Assembly (NCBI GenBank): GCA_035690725.1
Contig: DASSKF010000171.1
Span: 1 to 18,548 of the forward strand
Direction: 5' to 3'
Length of the DNA: 18,548 nucleotides
From: DASSKF01 sp035690725
GTDB taxonomy: Bacteria; Actinomycetota; Actinomycetes; Actinomycetales; Dermatophilaceae
Shown: in pieces, positions 6,727 to 14,032 of the stretch
Layout of the letters: each line of letters begins with the position of its first letter
How positions within the stretch are numbered: the stretch's first letter is position 1
Notes under the pieces: generated by a model
The model's input: the letters and a program-made list of their open reading frames with translations, nothing else
Database searches by the model: none
What the model was told of the DNA's origin: nothing
Position numbers and translations under genes: made by a program

Positions 6727-8097
6727 TCAGGCATTCGGGAGGGCCGCGGCCACCTCGGGGATCCGCTCCAGGTAGCCGTCGAGCAGCGACCGTGCGGTGG
6801 TGAACGAGTCGACCAGCGGGTGCAGCCCGAACGCCTCGAGGGCGAGCGCGCGCGAGCCGGTGGCCGCCGCCCGGATGGTGAGCTGCTCGACGGCCTTCAC
6901 CTGCTGCAGCAGACCCAGCTGGGCACCGGGAAGGGGCCGGGTGGTCAGCGGCCGAGGACCGGAGGCGCTCACCGCGCACGGCACCTCGACCACCGCGTCG
7001 GCGGGCAGGCCGGCGACCGCGGACCCGTTGCGAACGTCGAGGATCATCGTGGACCGTTCACCCCGGGCGATCGCCCCCATCAGCGCGAGCGCGACGCCCT
7101 CGTAGCCGCCGCCCTGCAGGTCCTCCTCGTCCCGCTCCCCCGCGGACCGCTCGTCGCGGCTCTCCTGCATGTAGGTCTCGTCCCGCTCCCGGCGCACCCG
7201 CTGCCACGCGGCCCAGGCGCCGTCCGGGTCGGCGGCCGTCCGCTCGTAGAAGCCCTCCTGCTGACGCAGCAGGAACTCCCCTCGGGTGCCCGGGGCGGCG
7301 AGGATCGAGGCGACCGCCTCACGGGCGAAGTAGAAGTAGTAGAGGTACTCGTTCGGGACCGCTCCCAACAGCCGCACCCACTCGGTGCCGAACAGGCGCG
7401 CCTCCTCGACCCGCCGCAGCGCGTCGTCCGAGCCGAGCAGGTCCGGCAGGACGTCGCGCCCGTCGTGCTGCAGCCCCTGCAGCCAGCCGAGGTGGTTGAG
7501 GCCGACGTACTCCGGAGTGGTGCGGTCCGGGTCGAGCCGGAGGGCGCGGGCGACCCGGCGCACCATGGCGATCGGCGAGTCGCAGATGCCCACGACCCGG
7601 TCCCCGAGGACCTGCTGCATCGCCTCGGTCACCATGCCGGCCGGGTTGGTGAAGTTGATGACCCAGGCGTCCGGGCAGCACGCGCGCACCCGCTCGGCGA
7701 CCCGGCGCGCCACCGGGATCGTGCGCAGTGCGTAGGCGATCCCGCCGGGACCGGTCGTCTCCTGCCCGAGCACCCCGAGCTCGAGCGCCACGCGCTCGTC
7801 ACAGGTCCGTCCGCGCAGCCCGCCGACCCGGATCGCGGAGAAGACGAATTCGGCGCCGCTGAGGGCCTGGTCCAGGTCCGTGGTGCTCCGCACCGTCGGC
7901 CCCTCGGCCGGGGCGTACCCGTCGGACCGTGCCATCTGCTCGAGCACCCGGGTGACCGCGTGCAGCCGGCCCGGGCTCTCGTCATACAGGACGACCTCGG
8001 TGACGCGCGGCTCGTGGCCGGCGAGGGCGTCGCGCAGCAGCGCGCCGTGCACCAAGGGCACCCGGAAGCCCCCGCCGCCGAGGATCACCAGCCGCAC
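6727..8097 (-). CDS. GH4-family 6-phospho-beta-glucosidase-like NAD-dependent hydrolase
   Basis: This 456-residue protein is a glycoside hydrolase family 4 enzyme, a group that cleaves glycosides by NAD-dependent oxidation, elimination and reduction with a divalent metal. The N-terminal Rossmann motif is VILGGGGFRVP (4-14). GQETTGPGG (111-119) and NFTNPAG (148-154) are family blocks, the metal ligands are C172 (GICDSPIAM) and H202 (GLNHLGW), and Tyr residues at 251-255 include the likely general base. The pattern is closest to 6-phospho-beta-glucosidases, but GH4 specificity is broad and the product could be a phosphoglucosaminidase or act on unphosphorylated sugar. The start is GTG at 8097 with only a weak GGTGG site. 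It is divergent from the PfkB-ABC operon with 59 bases between the chosen starts. Confidence 0.9.
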   Translation of the reverse strand: MRLVILGGGGFRVPLVHGALLRDALAGHEPRVTEVVLYDESPGRLHAVTRVLEQMARSDGYAPAEGPTVRSTTDLDQALSGAEFVFSAIRVGGLRGRTCDERVALELGVLGQETTGPGGIAYALRTIPVARRVAERVRACCPDAWVINFTNPAGMVTEAMQQVLGDRVVGICDSPIAMVRRVARALRLDPDRTTPEYVGLNHLGWLQGLQHDGRDVLPDLLGSDDALRRVEEARLFGTEWVRLLGAVPNEYLYYFYFAREAVASILAAPGTRGEFLLRQQEGFYERTAADPDGAWAAWQRVRRERDETYMQESRDERSAGERDEEDLQGGGYEGVALALMGAIARGERSTMILDVRNGSAVAGLPADAVVEVPCAVSASGPRPLTTRPLPGAQLGLLQQVKAVEQLTIRAAATGSRALALEAFGLHPLVDSFTTARSLLDGYLERIPEVAAALPNA

Positions 8098-8136
8098 CTG
8101 AACACCACCCCGACACCTCTCGCTCCTGACACGGCG

Positions 8137-8142
8137 ACGGTA
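8137..8142 (-). promoter_or_regulatory. Candidate -10 element for the GH4 gene
   Basis: TACCGT on the minus strand fits TANNNT. Initiation about seven bases on would give a leader of about 32 bases before the GTG at 8097. It sits one base from the plus-strand -10 at 8144-8149 and forms a near-symmetric divergent promoter with it. Confidence 0.4.
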
Positions 8143-8143
8143 C

Positions 8144-8149
8144 TAGCGT
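8144..8149 (+). promoter_or_regulatory. Candidate -10 element for the PfkB-ABC operon
   Basis: TAGCGT ends seven bases before the in-frame GTG at 8157. It overlaps the earlier GTG at 8148, so if this promoter is used the 8148 codon is not transcribed and the start must be 8157, on a leaderless message. Confidence 0.5.
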
Positions 8150-8156
8150 GACGGAC

Positions 8157-9338
8157 GTGAGTGCGCGCGAGGGGACGGCGACCGGTCCGGCGTCGACCGG
8201 CACCGACGGCGGGCGCGACTTCGACGTGTTCGTCCACGGGACGGTGTTCCTCGACATCATCTTCACCGGGCTGGGTTCCCTGCCCACCGGGGGCACCGAG
8301 ATCTGGGCCGAGGGCATGGGCTCGTGCCCGGGCGGCATCGCCAACCTCGCGAGCGCGACCAGCCGGCTCGGGCTGTCCACGTCGCTGGCCGCCGCCTTCG
8401 GCGACGACGACTACGGGGACTTCTGCTGGCGCACGCTGGAGGAGCAGGAGCGCATCGACCTGAGCCACTCCCGGCGGTTCGAGCACTGGCACTCCCCCGT
8501 CACGGTCTCCATGGCGACCCCCGGCGACCGGGCCATGGTCACCCACGGCCACGCCCCGCCGGTGCCGGTCGCCGAGCTGATCGGGACGCCCCCGCCGGCA
8601 CGGGCCGCGATCGTGGACCTCAAGGAGAGCGAGCCGATCACCGACGAGCACTCACCCACGTGGGTCGACGCGGCGCGCGCGGGGGGCACGAAGATCTTCG
8701 CCGACGTCGGCTGGGACCCCAGCGAACGGTGGTCGCCGGCCCTGCTCGAGCAGCTGGCGGCCTGCCACGCCTTCATGCCGAACGCCACCGAGGCGATGGC
8801 CTACACCCGCTGCGACAACGCCAAGGACGCCCTCTACGCCCTGGCCGACCTCGTGCCCCTCGCCGTCGTGACCAACGGCGCCGAGGGGGCGATGGCGATC
8901 GACTCCGAGACCGGCGAGGAGGCCCATGTCCCCGCCGTGCGGGTCAAGGCCCTGGACTCGACCGGCGCCGGAGACGTCTTCGGCGCGGCGATCGTCCTCG
9001 GCACCCTGCGCGGGTGGCCGCTCGGTGACCGGCTCGCGTTCGCCGGGGTGTGCTCGGCGCTCGCCGTCCAGCAGTTCGGCGGCTCCCTCGCCGCGCCGGG
9101 CTGGGGGGACATCAGCGACTGGTGGGCATGCACCAGGAAGGCGGGCCCTCAGGACGCCTACCACGCCTCCCTGCTGCGCCGGTACCGCTTCCTCGACGAG
9201 GTCACGCCGCCGACGCCGCTCGCCAGCGTCCGCCGCGCGCAGGCCACCGTGGCGCGCCTCGCCGACATCGACCACACTGACGTCGCGCCCGCACGGCCGG
9301 CGCCGTTCCCTCCCCACCGCGGCCCCAGAAGCCGCTGA
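8157..9338 (+). CDS. PfkB/ribokinase-family carbohydrate kinase
   Basis: This 393-residue protein is an ATP-dependent sugar kinase. The first family signature region is PGGIANLASATSRLG (58-72). The second is DSTGAGDVF (267-275), whose Asp273 is the expected catalytic base and whose GAGD forms the anion hole. The core ends near residue 315, and about 75 extra residues follow, finishing in a Pro/Arg-rich tail. I start at GTG 8157 because of the promoter spacing; GTG 8148 would add three residues. A strong ribosome-binding site for the binding-protein gene follows 4 bases after the stop, so this is the first gene of a kinase-ABC operon. Given the divergent GH4 gene, the kinase probably supplies the phosphate that GH4 needs. 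Its substrate (monosaccharide or intact oligosaccharide) is not evident. Confidence 0.88.
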   Translation: MSAREGTATGPASTGTDGGRDFDVFVHGTVFLDIIFTGLGSLPTGGTEIWAEGMGSCPGGIANLASATSRLGLSTSLAAAFGDDDYGDFCWRTLEEQERIDLSHSRRFEHWHSPVTVSMATPGDRAMVTHGHAPPVPVAELIGTPPPARAAIVDLKESEPITDEHSPTWVDAARAGGTKIFADVGWDPSERWSPALLEQLAACHAFMPNATEAMAYTRCDNAKDALYALADLVPLAVVTNGAEGAMAIDSETGEEAHVPAVRVKALDSTGAGDVFGAAIVLGTLRGWPLGDRLAFAGVCSALAVQQFGGSLAAPGWGDISDWWACTRKAGPQDAYHASLLRRYRFLDEVTPPTPLASVRRAQATVARLADIDHTDVAPARPAPFPPHRGPRSR

Positions 9339-9342
9339 CACC

Positions 9343-9348
9343 AAGGAG
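9343..9348 (+). promoter_or_regulatory. Strong ribosome-binding site of the binding-protein gene
   Basis: AAGGAG lies seven bases before the GTG at 9356. It is one of the strongest Shine-Dalgarno sequences in the window and fits the need for excess binding protein over permease. Confidence 0.75.
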
Positions 9349-9355
9349 ACTGCCC

Positions 9356-10741
9356 GTGCGCCGATCCCCCCGCCGTATGTCGTCCCTGCTGTCCCTGACC
9401 TGCCTCACCGTGACGGCTGGGCTGGCAGCCGCCGCCTGCTCGCCGCCCGGGAGCAGTGGTGCCGCTCCCTCGCAGTCCAGCCGGCCGGCCAGCAGCATCT
9501 CCACGGACCCGGCCGACGCGGGGAAGGTGACGCTGCGCGTGTGGGACCAAGAGGTCCGGGGCGGCCAGAACGCCGAGATCACCCGGCTGAACAAGCAGTT
9601 CCAGGACAAGTACCCCAACGTCACCATCGACCGGACGGCCAAGAGCTTCTCGGACCTGAAGACCACGCTCAAGCTCGCGCTGTCCGGCGAGAACCCGCCG
9701 GACGTGGTGGAGGCGAACCAGGGCTACGGCGACATGGTCACGTTCGTGAAGGCCGGCATGCTGACGCCGTTGGAACCCTACGCCGAGAAGTACGGCTGGG
9801 CGGACCGCTACCCGAAGACCCTGCTCGACCTGAACCGGGTGTCCGACGACGCCGAGCACTTCGGGGAGGGCACGCTCTACGGGCTGTCCCAGATGGGCGA
9901 GTACGTTGGCATCTACTACAACAAGGCCAAGCTGCAGCAGCTCGGGATGCAGCCCCCGAAGACGTGGCAGGACTTCACCGCGCAGCTGCCGAAGATCAAG
10001 GCCAAGGGCGAGGTGCCGATCCAGTTCGGCAACCTGGACAAGTGGCCGGCGATCCACACCTTCGGCGTGATCCAGGGCCAGACCGCCGGCAAGCAGGAGG
10101 TCCGCAACCTGGTCTTCGGCACCGGTGACGCGAAGTGGACGGGCTCCGGCACCGTCAAGGCCGCCCAGACCCTCGCCGACTGGGCGGAGAAGGGCTACTT
10201 CCCGGAGGGCGTCAACGGGCTCGGCTACGACGACTCCGCCAAGCAGTTCGCCAAGGGCCAGGGCGTCTACCTCATCACCGGCACCTGGGAGGCGGCCGTG
10301 CTGGAGCCGACCATGAAGGACGACCTGGGCCTGATGGTCACGCCGCCGGACACGGCCGGCGGGTCGGTCGTCACGACCGGTGGCGAGAGCCTGGCGCTGT
10401 CGATCACGAGCAAGAGCAAGCACCCGGACGTGGCAGCCGCCTACATCAACTTCCTCACGAACGAGCACGCGGCCGACGTGATGACCGAGACCGGGAACCT
10501 GCCGGCCGTCCCCGGCCAGAAGGCGAAGTCGCTGCCCCAGTCGAGCATCGAGGGCCAGATGGTCCGGGGCTGGGAGGCCGTGAGCACGGACGACGGCCTC
10601 GTGCCCTACCTCGACTACTCCACACCGACGTTCTACGACACGATCACCGCGGCCCTGCAGGGACTCATCGGCGGCAAGCTGACGCCGAAGCAGTTCACCC
10701 AGAAGCTGCAGGCGGACTACGCGTCCTTCCACAGTCAGTGA
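9356..10741 (+). CDS. ABC transporter sugar-binding lipoprotein (CUT1, SBP family 1)
   Basis: This 461-residue extracellular solute-binding protein captures the sugar for the two permeases encoded next to it. It opens with a lipoprotein signal: a basic n-region (MRRSPRR), a hydrophobic core and Cys28 in GLAAAAC, followed by a Ser/Pro-rich tether. The mature part has the CUT1 pattern: KVTLRVWDQE early in lobe 1, then LKLALSGENPPDVVEANQG, YVGIYYNKAKL and PKTWQDF. The lipobox is slightly weak (Ala at -3), but the overall signal is convincing. The GTG at 9356 is set by AAGGAG seven bases upstream. Its stop overlaps the permease start (GTGA at 10738-10741). Family membership does not fix the ligand; an oligosaccharide is likely. 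Confidence 0.93.
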   Translation: MRRSPRRMSSLLSLTCLTVTAGLAAAACSPPGSSGAAPSQSSRPASSISTDPADAGKVTLRVWDQEVRGGQNAEITRLNKQFQDKYPNVTIDRTAKSFSDLKTTLKLALSGENPPDVVEANQGYGDMVTFVKAGMLTPLEPYAEKYGWADRYPKTLLDLNRVSDDAEHFGEGTLYGLSQMGEYVGIYYNKAKLQQLGMQPPKTWQDFTAQLPKIKAKGEVPIQFGNLDKWPAIHTFGVIQGQTAGKQEVRNLVFGTGDAKWTGSGTVKAAQTLADWAEKGYFPEGVNGLGYDDSAKQFAKGQGVYLITGTWEAAVLEPTMKDDLGLMVTPPDTAGGSVVTTGGESLALSITSKSKHPDVAAAYINFLTNEHAADVMTETGNLPAVPGQKAKSLPQSSIEGQMVRGWEAVSTDDGLVPYLDYSTPTFYDTITAALQGLIGGKLTPKQFTQKLQADYASFHSQ

Positions 10742-11625
10742 GCCGCGGACGCGGGTCGCCCGGCGAGCCGAGGGCGGTGGGATACCTCTACATCCTGCCG
10801 GCCGTGGCGCTGTTCGCCGTCTTCGTGCTCGTCCCGTTCGGCCAGTCGATCTGGTACTCGCTCTACAACTGGGACGGGCTCTCGGTCGCGACCTGGGCCG
10901 GAGGGAGCAACTACGCGGCGATCGTCACCGACCCCACCTTCCGGGGGCCGTTCGTGCACGCCCTCGTGCTGCTGATCTTCTACTCGCTGCTGCCGATCGC
11001 CATCGGGCTGCTCCTCGCGGCGACCATGTCGCGGATGCGGGTCCGGGGGCTCACCTTCTTCCGGACCGTGCTGTTCCTGCCCCAGGTGCTGGCGATGGTG
11101 GTGGTCGCGCTCGCCTGGCGCTGGATCTACGCTCCCCAGGGGCTGCTCAACAACGTCCTGGAATCCGTGGGCCTGGGCGCGCTCGCGAGGGCCTGGCTGG
11201 GTGACTTCACCTTCGCCCTGCCGGCCGTGGGGCTCATCGGCACCTGGGTGGAGTTCGGCCTCGCGATGGTGCTGTTCCTGTCCGGCGTCCAGCGGATCCC
11301 GCGGGAGCTGTACGAGGCGGCCAAGCTGGACGGCTGCGGCCCCGTCCGGGAGTTCCTCGCCGTGACCCTGCCGGGCCTGCGGCCGGAGATCGCGGTGGCG
11401 GCGACGCTGACCATCGTGGCGGGGCTGCGCAACTTCGACCTCATCTACGTCACCACGGGGGGCGGGCCGCAGAACGCGACGTCCGTGCCGGCATACGAGG
11501 TCTACCACCGGGCGTTCGAGACCGGTCAGGTCGGCTCGGCCGCCGCCATCGGGGTGAGCCTGGCGATCCTCATCTTCGTCCTGACCGTGCTGGTGTCGCG
11601 GCTCATCGAGGGGAGGGAGGCGTGA
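10738..11625 (+). CDS. CUT1 sugar ABC transporter permease, MalF type
   Basis: This 295-residue inner-membrane protein has about six membrane segments (roughly 14-36, 73-95, 106-130, 160-182, 215-235, 265-288). The cytoplasmic EAA loop is YEAAKLDGCGPVREFLAVTLPGLRP (192-216), which docks the ATPase. The start YLYILPAVALFAVFVLVPFGQSI.. region is typical of MalF-like subunits without the long periplasmic loop. I place the start at GTG 10738, which overlaps the binding-protein stop by four bases and gives an N-terminus of normal length; the same frame stays open far upstream only because it shadows the binding-protein gene. The second permease overlaps it by four bases. No nucleotide-binding subunit is encoded, so a shared MsiK-like ATPase encoded elsewhere is expected. 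Confidence 0.93.
   Translation: MSRGRGSPGEPRAVGYLYILPAVALFAVFVLVPFGQSIWYSLYNWDGLSVATWAGGSNYAAIVTDPTFRGPFVHALVLLIFYSLLPIAIGLLLAATMSRMRVRGLTFFRTVLFLPQVLAMVVVALAWRWIYAPQGLLNNVLESVGLGALARAWLGDFTFALPAVGLIGTWVEFGLAMVLFLSGVQRIPRELYEAAKLDGCGPVREFLAVTLPGLRPEIAVAATLTIVAGLRNFDLIYVTTGGGPQNATSVPAYEVYHRAFETGQVGSAAAIGVSLAILIFVLTVLVSRLIEGREA
11612..11620 (+). promoter_or_regulatory. Ribosome-binding site for the second permease
   Basis: GGAGGGAGG lies just before the GTG at 11622, inside the end of the first permease gene. Its first GGAGG is five bases from the start codon, which supports the GTGA overlap start. Confidence 0.65.
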
Positions 11626-12443
11626 CCTCCAAGGCGGAGCGGGTGGCCACCTACGCCATCCTCGTCGTCTTCAGCGCCGTCGCGCTGACCCCGGTCCTCG
11701 GCGTCCTCAGCACGGCGTTTGCCGACCAGCGCTCCCTGGCCACGGGGTTCGCCTGGCCGAACGGCCTGCACTGGCACAACTTCGTCGAGGCGTGGACCCG
11801 CGGCCACTTCAGCCAGTACCTCGGCTCGTCGGTGATCGTCGCCGTCTCGGTGGTCGTCGCCGCGGCCCTGTGCTCGACGCTCGCGGCCTATGCGTTCGGC
11901 ACCATGCGGTTCCCCGGCTCCACGGTGCTGTTCTACATGTTCCTCATCGGGCTGACCCTGCCCGAGGAGGCGCTCGTGGTGCCGCTCTACTACGACCTGC
12001 GCGGCGTGGGGCTGACGGACACCTACTGGGCGCTGATCCTGCCGCAGACCGCCCAGTCGATCGCGTTCGGGACGTTCTGGATGCGCGCGTACTTCAGCAG
12101 CGCCCCCCGGACCCTCGTCGAGGCCGCGCGCATCGACGGCGCGAACAGCTGGACGACGCTGTGGCGGGTGCTGGTGCCCGTGGGCCGTCCGGCGATCACG
12201 ACGCTCGTGGTGATCACGTTCATGTGGACCTGGAACGAGTTCCTGCTCGCCCTGGTCATGGTCACCTCGGACGACCGGCGGACGGTCCCCCTCGGGCTGG
12301 TGTTCTTCCAGGGCCAGCACTCCTCGGACGTCTCGCTGCTGGCGGCCGGCGCGGTCCTGGTGGCCCTGCCCGTGGTGGTCGTCTACCTCTTCCTGCAGCG
12401 CAAGTTCATCGAGGGCATGCTCACCGGCGCCGTGAAGGAGTGA
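11622..12443 (+). CDS. CUT1 sugar ABC transporter permease, MalG type
   Basis: This 273-residue partner permease has about six membrane segments (roughly 9-30, 68-92, 100-122, 134-155, 190-213, 240-258). Its EAA loop is VEAARIDGANSWTTLWRVLVPVGRP (166-190), followed by the MalG-like segment TFMWTWNEFLLALVM. The C-terminus KFIEGMLTGAVKE is the classical MalG ending that contacts the ATPase. It is the last gene of the kinase-SBP-permease-permease operon, and its stop is only nine bases from the argA stop on the other strand. The GTG at 11622 overlaps the previous stop by four bases and has GGAGGGAGG before it. No ATPase gene follows. Confidence 0.94.
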   Translation: MTSKAERVATYAILVVFSAVALTPVLGVLSTAFADQRSLATGFAWPNGLHWHNFVEAWTRGHFSQYLGSSVIVAVSVVVAAALCSTLAAYAFGTMRFPGSTVLFYMFLIGLTLPEEALVVPLYYDLRGVGLTDTYWALILPQTAQSIAFGTFWMRAYFSSAPRTLVEAARIDGANSWTTLWRVLVPVGRPAITTLVVITFMWTWNEFLLALVMVTSDDRRTVPLGLVFFQGQHSSDVSLLAAGAVLVALPVVVVYLFLQRKFIEGMLTGAVKE

Positions 12444-12452
12444 GGGCGTCGA

Positions 12453-12950
12453 TCACAGGACCCGCAGCATGCGGGTGTTGCCGAGGGTGTTGGGCTTGAC
12501 CCGGTCCAGGTCGAGGAACTCCGCAACGCCCTCGTCGTAGGAGCGCAGCAGCTCGGCGAAGACCTCGGGGGTGACCGCCTGCCCGTCGATGGGCGTGAAG
12601 CCGTGCCGGCGGAAGAACGCCACCTCGAAGGTGAGGCAGAAGACGCGGGCCACGCCGAGCTCGCGGGCGTCGTCGAGCAGCTGGGCCAGGAGCAGGTGCC
12701 CGATGCCGGCGCCCTGGCGGTCGGCGGACACGGCGAGCGTGCGGACCTCGGCGACGTCCTCCCACATCACGTGCAGGGCGCCGCAGCCGACCACCCGCCC
12801 GGCATCGTCCTCGGCGACCCGGAACTCCTGCAGGGACTCGTAGTAGGTGACCGCCTCCTTGGCGACGAGGACCCGCGTGCGCGCGAGCGGCTCGACCAGG
12901 CTGCGGATGGGGCGCACGTCGCGGGTGCGGGCAGGACGGACCGTCGTCAC
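12453..12950 (-). CDS. argA: Amino-acid (glutamate) N-acetyltransferase, short actinobacterial ArgA
   Basis: This 165-residue GNAT protein closely follows the short ArgA of Mycobacterium tuberculosis (Rv2747), which acetylates L-glutamate or glutamine for arginine synthesis. Matching blocks are VRPARTRDV at the N-terminus, QEFRVAE, VVGCGALHVMWEDVAEVRTLAV (53-74), the acetyl-CoA loop RQGAGIG (78-84), LTFEVAFFRRHGF and the C-terminal AEFLDLDRVKPNTLGNTRML. I start at GTG 12950, which is seven bases after TACCGT and gives the family N-terminus; GTG 13007 would add 19 unconserved residues and remains possible. No other arg gene is near, as is usual for this type. It converges with the sugar permease gene. 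Confidence 0.93.
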   Translation of the reverse strand: MTTVRPARTRDVRPIRSLVEPLARTRVLVAKEAVTYYESLQEFRVAEDDAGRVVGCGALHVMWEDVAEVRTLAVSADRQGAGIGHLLLAQLLDDARELGVARVFCLTFEVAFFRRHGFTPIDGQAVTPEVFAELLRSYDEGVAEFLDLDRVKPNTLGNTRMLRVL

Positions 12951-12957
12951 GGCCGCG

Positions 12958-12963
12958 ACGGTA
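12958..12963 (-). promoter_or_regulatory. Candidate -10 element for leaderless argA mRNA
   Basis: On the minus strand TACCGT ends seven bases before the GTG at 12950. There is no ribosome-binding site. The spacing supports the shorter ArgA start. Confidence 0.5.
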
Positions 12964-13048
12964 ACGCAGGGCGCCGCGGGGCGGGTCGGCGTCTCGCCCT
13001 GCGGCACCCGTCGGTCCCTCGGGGCCCCGTGCTGCTCGGACGCCCGGT

Positions 13049-13297
13049 TCAGGCGTGCCGCAGCCGCAGCTTGGACTGCCGGTGCGGGCTGCGCTCCCAG
13101 TCCTGCATCAGCCGCGCCGTCAGCCCGTGCCGCTCGTCGCCCTCGTCGTGCTGCTCAGCGCCGCCGGCCTCGTCGGGGCCGAGGATCCGCCCGATGTGGG
13201 CCAGGCACTCCTCGACGACCTCCGGCGGCGAGTGCGAGAAGAATGGAGCAGTCCCGTCCTCGGCGTCAGCTCGCAGAGCCGGCCGGCTCCCCGTCAC
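13049..13297 (-). CDS. Small hypothetical protein overlapping the yczE 3' end
   Basis: This is an 82-residue reading frame whose GTG start lies 32 bases inside the end of the YczE-type gene. It reads as plausible protein: PFFSHSPPEVVEECLAHIGRI looks like an amphipathic helix, then comes an acidic Asp/Glu/Gly-rich middle, then LTARLMQDWERSPHRQSKLRL. I recognise no family, signal or membrane segment. It could be translated by re-initiation after yczE. Without it, about 315 bases between argA and yczE would be empty. In DNA this GC-rich, chance open frames are common, so its reality is uncertain. Confidence 0.42.
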   Translation of the reverse strand: MTGSRPALRADAEDGTAPFFSHSPPEVVEECLAHIGRILGPDEAGGAEQHDEGDERHGLTARLMQDWERSPHRQSKLRLRHA

Positions 13298-13970
13298 CCG
13301 GCCCCGCAGCGTAGCGACCGCGCTCGCCCAGGTCGACGATCAGCAGCGGCAGGAACAGCTGGATGAGCGGGCCGATCGCCGTCGCGTAGAGCACCGTCCC
13401 GACCCCCACGACCCCGCCGAGCACCCAGCCGGACGCAAGCACCACCACCTCCAGCGACGTGCGCACCAAGCGGATGCTGCGGCCGGTGCGCTGCGCGAGG
13501 CCGGTCATCAGCCCGTCCCGCGGTCCGGGTCCGAGCTGGCTGCCGATGTACATCGCGCTGGCGACTCCGTTGAGCACCACGCCCCCGACCATGAGCGCGA
13601 TGCGCCAGCCGAGGGCCTCCGGCGGGTCCAGCACGGCCAGGGTCGCATCGCTCGCGACGCCCACCCACACCACGTTGCACACGGTGCCCAGGCCGGGCCA
13701 CTGGCGCAGCGGCCACCACGCGAGCAGCACCAGCGCGCCGACGATGATGACGATCGTGCCGAAGCTGAGCGGCAGCCGGGAGGTCAGGCCCCAGTGGAGG
13801 ACGTCCCACGGCGCCGTCCCGAGCCGGGCCCGCACCATCATCCCCATCGACGCGCCGAAGAAGGTCAGCCCGATGAACAGCTGCACCAGCCGGCGCGGCA
13901 TCCGGCCGCTGCGCAGCTGCTGCCGGGGCGTCAGCGAGGCGAGCTGCCGGCGCGGGAGGGTCAGGGTCAT
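13266..13970 (-). CDS. YczE/YitT-type integral membrane protein
   Basis: This 234-residue protein has about five or six membrane segments (roughly 27-47, 68-86, 94-112, 122-143, 171-193, 195-213). Two diagnostic family loops are visible: ARLGTAPWDVLHWGL (48-62) and LGPGPRDGLMTGLAQRTG (146-163). YczE-like proteins are membrane proteins of unclear function; the Bacillus member influences antibiotic production. I start at ATG 13970, since the open frame beyond it is Arg-rich and runs into the divergent regulator. CACACT seven bases upstream is a near-match to the leaderless pattern. It is divergent from a MocR regulator with 62 bases between. MocR-yczE pairs form a recognised group (YczR), so that regulator very likely controls this gene. 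Confidence 0.88.
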   Translation of the reverse strand: MTLTLPRRQLASLTPRQQLRSGRMPRRLVQLFIGLTFFGASMGMMVRARLGTAPWDVLHWGLTSRLPLSFGTIVIIVGALVLLAWWPLRQWPGLGTVCNVVWVGVASDATLAVLDPPEALGWRIALMVGGVVLNGVASAMYIGSQLGPGPRDGLMTGLAQRTGRSIRLVRTSLEVVVLASGWVLGGVVGVGTVLYATAIGPLIQLFLPLLIVDLGERGRYAAGPGDGEPAGSAS

Positions 13971-13989
13971 GCCCGCCAGTGTGCCAGCA

Positions 13990-14030
13990 AAGTGGCCTTC
14001 CCCGACATAGCCACTTGTGGAACAGTGGCC
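13990..14030. promoter_or_regulatory. GTGGCC repeat cluster, candidate MocR operator
   Basis: The 62-base space between yczE and mocR holds AGTGGCC at 13991-13997 and again at 14024-14030, a direct repeat 33 bases apart (about three helical turns). Between them is GCCACTT (14010-14016), an inverted copy. CCACTTGTGG (14011-14020) is also a small dyad. MocR dimers commonly bind direct repeats beside their own gene, so this is the natural operator for controlling both divergent genes. Confidence 0.6.
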
Positions 14031-14032
14031 GT

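Noticed and set aside
8110..8131. CCGACA and CTGACA as -35 elements for the kinase promoter
   Set aside because: Their spacing to the -10 candidates (about 9 to 28 bases) is wrong for a housekeeping promoter.
6820..8151. 443-codon plus-strand frame across the GH4 gene
   Set aside because: It is antisense shadow of the GH4 gene, which has clear NAD, Cys and His motifs on the minus strand.
10135..10737. 201-codon N-terminal extension of the first permease
   Set aside because: It shadows the binding-protein gene. The GTGA overlap start at 10738 gives a normal permease N-terminus.
12951..13007. Longer ArgA start at GTG 13007
   Set aside because: The extra 19 residues are not family-like, and the start would lie upstream of the -10-like TACCGT. 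I kept it as an alternative only.
12603..14032. Long plus-strand frame over argA and yczE
   Set aside because: The composition is Gln/Arg/His/Pro-rich nonsense opposite two recognised genes. Only the separate frame from 14033 (MocR) is real.
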